Assembly (NCBI GenBank): GCA_040509055.1
Contig: JBEVLT010000044.1
Location: 1 to 27,040 of the forward strand
DNA length: 27,040 bases
Source of the DNA: JAJKIP01 sp040509055
Lineage (GTDB): Bacteria > Bacteroidota > Bacteroidia > Chitinophagales > Chitinophagaceae
Reading direction: 5' to 3'
Shown here: piece by piece, positions 24,154 to 27,040 of the stretch
Layout of the letters: every line of letters begins with the position of its first letter
How positions within the stretch are numbered: position 1 is the stretch's first letter
Translations under genes and position numbers: made by a program
The notes under the pieces: model-generated
Databases searched by the model: none
What the model was told of the DNA's origin: nothing
What the model saw: only the letters and a program-made list of their open reading frames with translations

Positions 24154-24178
24154 GTTTTTGCGGATAAACTGCAAAAAC
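24154..24178. repeat. 8-9-8 inverted repeat upstream of the LytS operon
   Basis: GTTTTTGC (24154-24161) and GCAAAAAC (24171-24178) are perfect inverted repeats around a nine-base spacer, about 43 bases upstream of the candidate -7 element. The geometry suits a dimeric regulator. A terminator for the xylanase gene is less likely because no T run follows on the minus strand. Confidence 0.4.
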
Positions 24179-24245
24179 CGGCGTATGGAATGGGGAGCAC
24201 CGGCACAGGGGCTTTACCGGTGGATGATAACCCGTCTGAGCGGCA

Positions 24246-24259
24246 GAACAGGCCTGTTC
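24246..24259. repeat. Perfect 14-bp palindrome after the xylanase gene
   Basis: GAACAGGCCTGTTC is self-complementary and lies 20 bases beyond the xylanase stop on the minus strand. It can form a hairpin but no U tract follows, so a terminator role is weak. Confidence 0.3.
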
Positions 24260-24278
24260 CGGCTGGCTGCAGCGGCCG

Positions 24279-25436
24279 CTAAAAACCACGCTTGCCGGTC
24301 CCGGCAGCCGCAGGCAGATTTCCGTCGATATTTACAACGCGCCAGTAAGCTTGTTTGGGCTGGTACGCGGTATCGAACAGCAGCGGGTAAGCCTTGCCCG
24401 GGCTGCGCCTGTCCAGCCAGCTGTACCGGTCGGATACATTCCAGAAGGTAACGCCCGAAATAACATTCCCGTACTTCCGGAATACGCGGAAGACCATGTC
24501 GTAGAGATCGGCCTGCCTTTTTTCCACTTCCGGGGTAAAGGTCCATACCGAATCGCGGAGGGGCGAGCCTTCTCCCGGCTGGATACTGATGTCCAGCTCG
24601 GTGATCTGCACCTTCAGCCCCAGCTCTGCAAACCGGCGGATGGCAGCATCAACCTTTTCCTCCGTCAGGTCGTGAATGGACCAGTGGGCCTGCAGCCCGA
24701 TGCCATGAATCGGCACACCGGCCTCTTTCAGGCCTTTGACCAGGCGGTAGATCTTTTCTCTTTTTACCGGGTCGGTCTCATTGTAGTCGTTGTAAAACAG
24801 CAGTGCATCCGGGTCGGCCGCATGGGCATATTCAAATGCCCGGGCCACGAAGGCTTCGCCGCAGATACGGTACCAGGGCGAATAGCGGAAATATACACCG
24901 GCACTGTCGGAGATCACTTCGTTCACCACGTCCCAGGCATAGACGGTGCCTTTGTAGCGGGTGACGACCGCCGTGATATGATCTTTCAGCCGCTGCAGCA
25001 ATACTTCTTTGGTTACTTCGCGCGGCGGATGGGCGGAAGAATCGGTGAACAGCCAGCGTGGCGTTTGATTGTGCCAGCAAAGTGTGTGGCCGCGCAGCTT
25101 CAGGCCATGACGCCGGGCAAAGGCAGCGATGGAATCGGCATCCCGCCAGAAGTATTCGTTTGGCCGGGGATGGATCGGTCCCATCTTCATCGCATTCTCC
25201 GGCGTCAGGCTGCCGAACTGCGCCAGGATCAGCCGGCTTTCGTCTGCCCTTCGCAATCCCTGCGGCGATACGGCTACGCCCATGGTAAAATAATCGCGGT
25301 AATAATCTTTCAGCCCTTTTGCACCTCCGGTGTTGTCACCGGAAACCGCTTTTTTCGGACCACTGCATTGCAGCAACATAACGCAGGCTACGGCAGCAAA
25401 CACGAACAGGACAAACCTGGCAACCCATGGTTTCAT
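24279..25436 (-). CDS. GH10 endo-1,4-beta-xylanase, lipoprotein
   Basis: The protein has 385 residues from the ATG at 25436; the frame is open further upstream but that part would overlap the divergent cupin gene. Residues 1-24 are a signal peptide ending in a lipobox-like LLQC with Cys24 as lipidation site, so the enzyme should sit on a membrane surface. The GH10 barrel (about 40-370) shows the start motif FTMGVAVSP, FGSLTPENAMK, LRGHTLCWHNQTP, the acid/base Glu173 in WDVVNE and the nucleophile Glu280 in QITELDI. It retains the substrate-contact Trp/Asn/His set. It cleaves internal xylan or glucuronoarabinoxylan linkages. No carbohydrate-binding module is present. No SusC/D pair is in view. 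Confidence 0.95.
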   Translation of the reverse strand: MKPWVARFVLFVFAAVACVMLLQCSGPKKAVSGDNTGGAKGLKDYYRDYFTMGVAVSPQGLRRADESRLILAQFGSLTPENAMKMGPIHPRPNEYFWRDADSIAAFARRHGLKLRGHTLCWHNQTPRWLFTDSSAHPPREVTKEVLLQRLKDHITAVVTRYKGTVYAWDVVNEVISDSAGVYFRYSPWYRICGEAFVARAFEYAHAADPDALLFYNDYNETDPVKREKIYRLVKGLKEAGVPIHGIGLQAHWSIHDLTEEKVDAAIRRFAELGLKVQITELDISIQPGEGSPLRDSVWTFTPEVEKRQADLYDMVFRVFRKYGNVISGVTFWNVSDRYSWLDRRSPGKAYPLLFDTAYQPKQAYWRVVNIDGNLPAAAGTGKRGF

Positions 25437-25492
25437 AGCAATGAATTTTTGAAGTGGATCGGTTGAAATAAACCGCGGGGAAACAGAAAGCG

Positions 25493-26290
25493 ATGAAGCA
25501 AATGAATTATATTCAGGGAATGAAAAAAGTTTGCTTGCTGGCCGGTAGCATAGGCATCGCTGTGCTGGCTTTTGCACAGGTGCCGCCGGTGCGCTCCGAT
25601 GTATATGCCTGGGCCGATCGGCCGGTGGAAAAGAAAGGCACATCCGAAAGAAGAGCGGTACTGGAAGGCCGGGGCGCCGTGTTGCAAAACATGGAGATCC
25701 ATGCCACCACCATTGCTCCCGGCGCGGCTCCTCATGCTCCTCATCACCATCCCGAAGAAGAACTGATCATTATCCGCGAAGGCAGGCTGAAGGTGACGAT
25801 CAACGGGGAGACGCGTACGCTTGGCCCCGGCAGCATTGCGCTTGCGATGCCGGGCGAGGAACACGGTTTTGAAAACGCCGGCGAGACGCCCGCCACATAT
25901 TATGTGCTGCGCTATACATCGAAAGATAGCGGCCAGGCGCAACCAGCGTCCCGGGCCGGTAGTTCGTTGATGATCGATTGGGAAGAAGTGGCCTACAAGC
26001 CGCACGATAAGGGAGGCCGGAGAGATTTTTTCGACCGCCCCACGGTTATGACAAAACGTTTTGAAATGCACGTCAGCACACTCAACCCGGGGCTGAAAAG
26101 CCATGATCCTCACCGGCACAAGGCGGAAGAGATTGTACTGCTGGTGGAAGGGAATACAGAAATGCAGATCGGCGATACGGTGAAAAAAGCCCGGCCCGGC
26201 GACCTGATCTATCTCGGATCGGACACGCTGCATGCCATCCGCAACGACGACACCAAACCCTGTATCTATTTCGCGTTTCAATGGGAGTGA
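25493..26290 (+). CDS. Secreted double-cupin (bicupin) protein
   Basis: The protein has 265 residues with a signal peptide (hydrophobic core LLAGSIGIAVLAFA, cleavage after AQ). The ATG at 25520 would give a more compact signal than the one at 25493. Two cupin modules follow. Module 1 has H84, H86, E90 and H124 (motifs HHHPEEELIIIREG and PGEEHGFEN); module 2 has H207, H209, E213 and H247 (HRHKAEEIVLLVEG and GSDTLHAIRN). Both metal sites look complete. Extracytoplasmic bicupins can be sugar-acid isomerases, oxidases or ureidoglycine-hydrolase-like enzymes; I cannot choose. It is divergent from the xylanase gene across about 56 bases and converges on the FAH-family gene with a 2-base gap, so a role with plant sugars is plausible but unproven. 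Confidence 0.88.
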   Translation: MKQMNYIQGMKKVCLLAGSIGIAVLAFAQVPPVRSDVYAWADRPVEKKGTSERRAVLEGRGAVLQNMEIHATTIAPGAAPHAPHHHPEEELIIIREGRLKVTINGETRTLGPGSIALAMPGEEHGFENAGETPATYYVLRYTSKDSGQAQPASRAGSSLMIDWEEVAYKPHDKGGRRDFFDRPTVMTKRFEMHVSTLNPGLKSHDPHRHKAEEIVLLVEGNTEMQIGDTVKKARPGDLIYLGSDTLHAIRNDDTKPCIYFAFQWE

Positions 26291-26292
26291 TG

Positions 26293-27040
26293 CTACCGGA
26301 CGGTATTGACCAGGGTACCGATGCCGCTGATCGTTATCCGGATCTCGTCGCCGGATTGCAGCGTAAACTCGTTGCCGGGTACGATGCCGGTGCCCGTCAT
26401 GATCAGGCAGCCATCCGGAAACGAACACTCGCGGTATACAAAGGAGGCCAGTTCCTCCGGCGTTCGCTTCATCTGGCTGATGGCCACGGTAGCACTGAAA
26501 GCTTCTTCCCCGTTCCTGTATATCTCCAGCCCGATCAGCGTATCGGCAGGCAGCGGTTCATTGGTAACATAAATGCAGGGGCCCACGGCAGCGCAGGCAT
26601 CATAGGTCTTTGCCTGTGGCAGGTACAGCGGGTTCTCGCCTTCGATGCTGCGGGAGCTCATGTCGTTGCCCACGGTATACCCCACGATCTTGCCCGACGA
26701 GGTAACCACCAGTGTCAGCTCCGGTTCCGGCACATCCCAGGTAGAATCCTTGCGGATGTTCACCTTACCGCCATGGCCCACGATGCGGTGCGCCGTAGCC
26801 TTGAAAAATACTTCAGGCCGCTCGGCTTCGTATACACGGGCATAAAAATCGCCGCCGCCGGCCTCCTTCGATTCCTCCTGCCGGCCTATCTTGCTCCGCA
26901 GGTAAGTGACGCCGCAGGCCCATAATTCCTGGCTGCCGATGGGTGGCAGCAGGTTTTGGATCAGCGAGGCATCGCCTGCCGCTGTAGACCGGGTAACATG
27001 ATTGGCCTTTTCAAACAGGTTGTCATCGTTGATAAATGTG
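26293..27040 (-). CDS. Fumarylacetoacetate-hydrolase-family protein, 2-keto-3-deoxy-sugar-acid dehydratase-like (5' end outside window)
   Basis: The frame is open to the edge of the window, so the N-terminus is missing; about 249 residues are visible. The GTG at 26781 is internal. Motifs are IGSQELWACGVTYLRS, then DFYARVYEAERPEVFFKAT and the metal-site PEPELTLVV, followed by GYTVGNDMSSRSIEGENPLYLPQAKTYDACAAVGPCI, and GTGIVPG near the end. This set resembles 2-dehydro-3-deoxy-D-arabinonate/xylonate dehydratases of the FAH fold rather than true FAH. If so, it acts in oxidative (Weimberg/Dahms-like) pentose breakdown in the cytoplasm, which would fit the neighbouring xylanase. The exact substrate is not fixed by sequence. 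Confidence 0.85.
   Translation of the reverse strand, partial: TFINDDNLFEKANHVTRSTAAGDASLIQNLLPPIGSQELWACGVTYLRSKIGRQEESKEAGGGDFYARVYEAERPEVFFKATAHRIVGHGGKVNIRKDSTWDVPEPELTLVVTSSGKIVGYTVGNDMSSRSIEGENPLYLPQAKTYDACAAVGPCIYVTNEPLPADTLIGLEIYRNGEEAFSATVAISQMKRTPEELASFVYRECSFPDGCLIMTGTGIVPGNEFTLQSGDEIRITISGIGTLVNTVR

Noticed and set aside
25437..25643. Upstream extension of the xylanase frame by 69 residues
   Set aside because: The extension overlaps the start and signal peptide of the divergent cupin gene, and a normal lipoprotein signal begins at the ATG at 25436.
1..27040. Search by eye for CRISPR repeats, tRNA, rRNA, transposase or integrase genes
   Set aside because: No regularly spaced repeats, cloverleaf-like or rRNA-like segments, or mobile-element proteins were seen; the frequent strand switches alone do not prove transfer.

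Overview
The window looks like chromosome of a Bacteroidota, most likely a Chitinophagaceae-type soil or plant-associated bacterium. The evidence is the gene families (a Reg_prop/Y_Y_Y periplasmic sensor, LytS/LytTR pairs, a lipoprotein GH10 xylanase), the absence of Shine-Dalgarno sequences before nearly every start, and several TAnnTTTG-like -7 promoter elements close to start codons. I cannot name a genus from sequence alone. No rRNA, tRNA, CRISPR array, insertion sequence or phage gene is visible. Coding density is very high, and the longest stretch without a gene is about 220 bases (20552-20769).

Region A (1-2972) is a signalling-to-initiation block. It holds the 3' end of a large periplasmic-sensor histidine kinase whose ATPase domain looks degenerate, then a stand-alone receiver protein. 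Overlapping the receiver is an initiating sugar-phosphate transferase (phosphoglycosyl transferase) that carries an N-terminal pseudo-receiver domain and an unusual four-cysteine insertion.

Region B (2993-16883) is an exopolysaccharide or capsule locus of the Wzx/Wzy type. It contains six GT2 glycosyltransferases (one tandem duplicated pair), two O-acyltransferases (an acyltransferase-3 membrane protein and a left-handed beta-helix enzyme), and a Wzx-like flippase. A minus-strand operon encodes a half-length TolC-like outer-membrane protein, a Wzz/BY-kinase-like co-polymerase with degenerate kinase motifs, a membrane GT2, a previously uncalled 46-residue membrane miniprotein and a Wzy-like polymerase. 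Its junctions overlap (TGATG twice) or are tight, which suggests translational coupling. Orientation flips repeatedly and the convergent junctions are nearly gapless.

Region C (16973-24097) is signal transduction: a 1192-residue soluble hybrid kinase (five PAS domains, HK, receiver, Hpt), then on the minus strand two LytS-type kinases, one apparently degenerate, a LytTR response regulator and a VOC-fold protein.

Region D (24279-27040) is carbohydrate use: a GH10 endo-xylanase lipoprotein, a secreted bicupin and the 3' part of a fumarylacetoacetate-hydrolase-family enzyme resembling 2-keto-3-deoxy-pentonate dehydratases.

Polymer assembly can be read as follows. The PGT loads the first sugar phosphate on the lipid carrier, the GT2 enzymes extend it, the acyltransferases decorate it, and Wzx flips it. 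Wzy then polymerises it under the co-polymerase, and export may use the TolC-like protein because no Wza-like gene is in view. The recurring oddity is signalling or kinase domains that have lost key residues: the kinase at 1-1178, the pseudo-receiver on the PGT, the co-polymerase, and one LytS paralogue.
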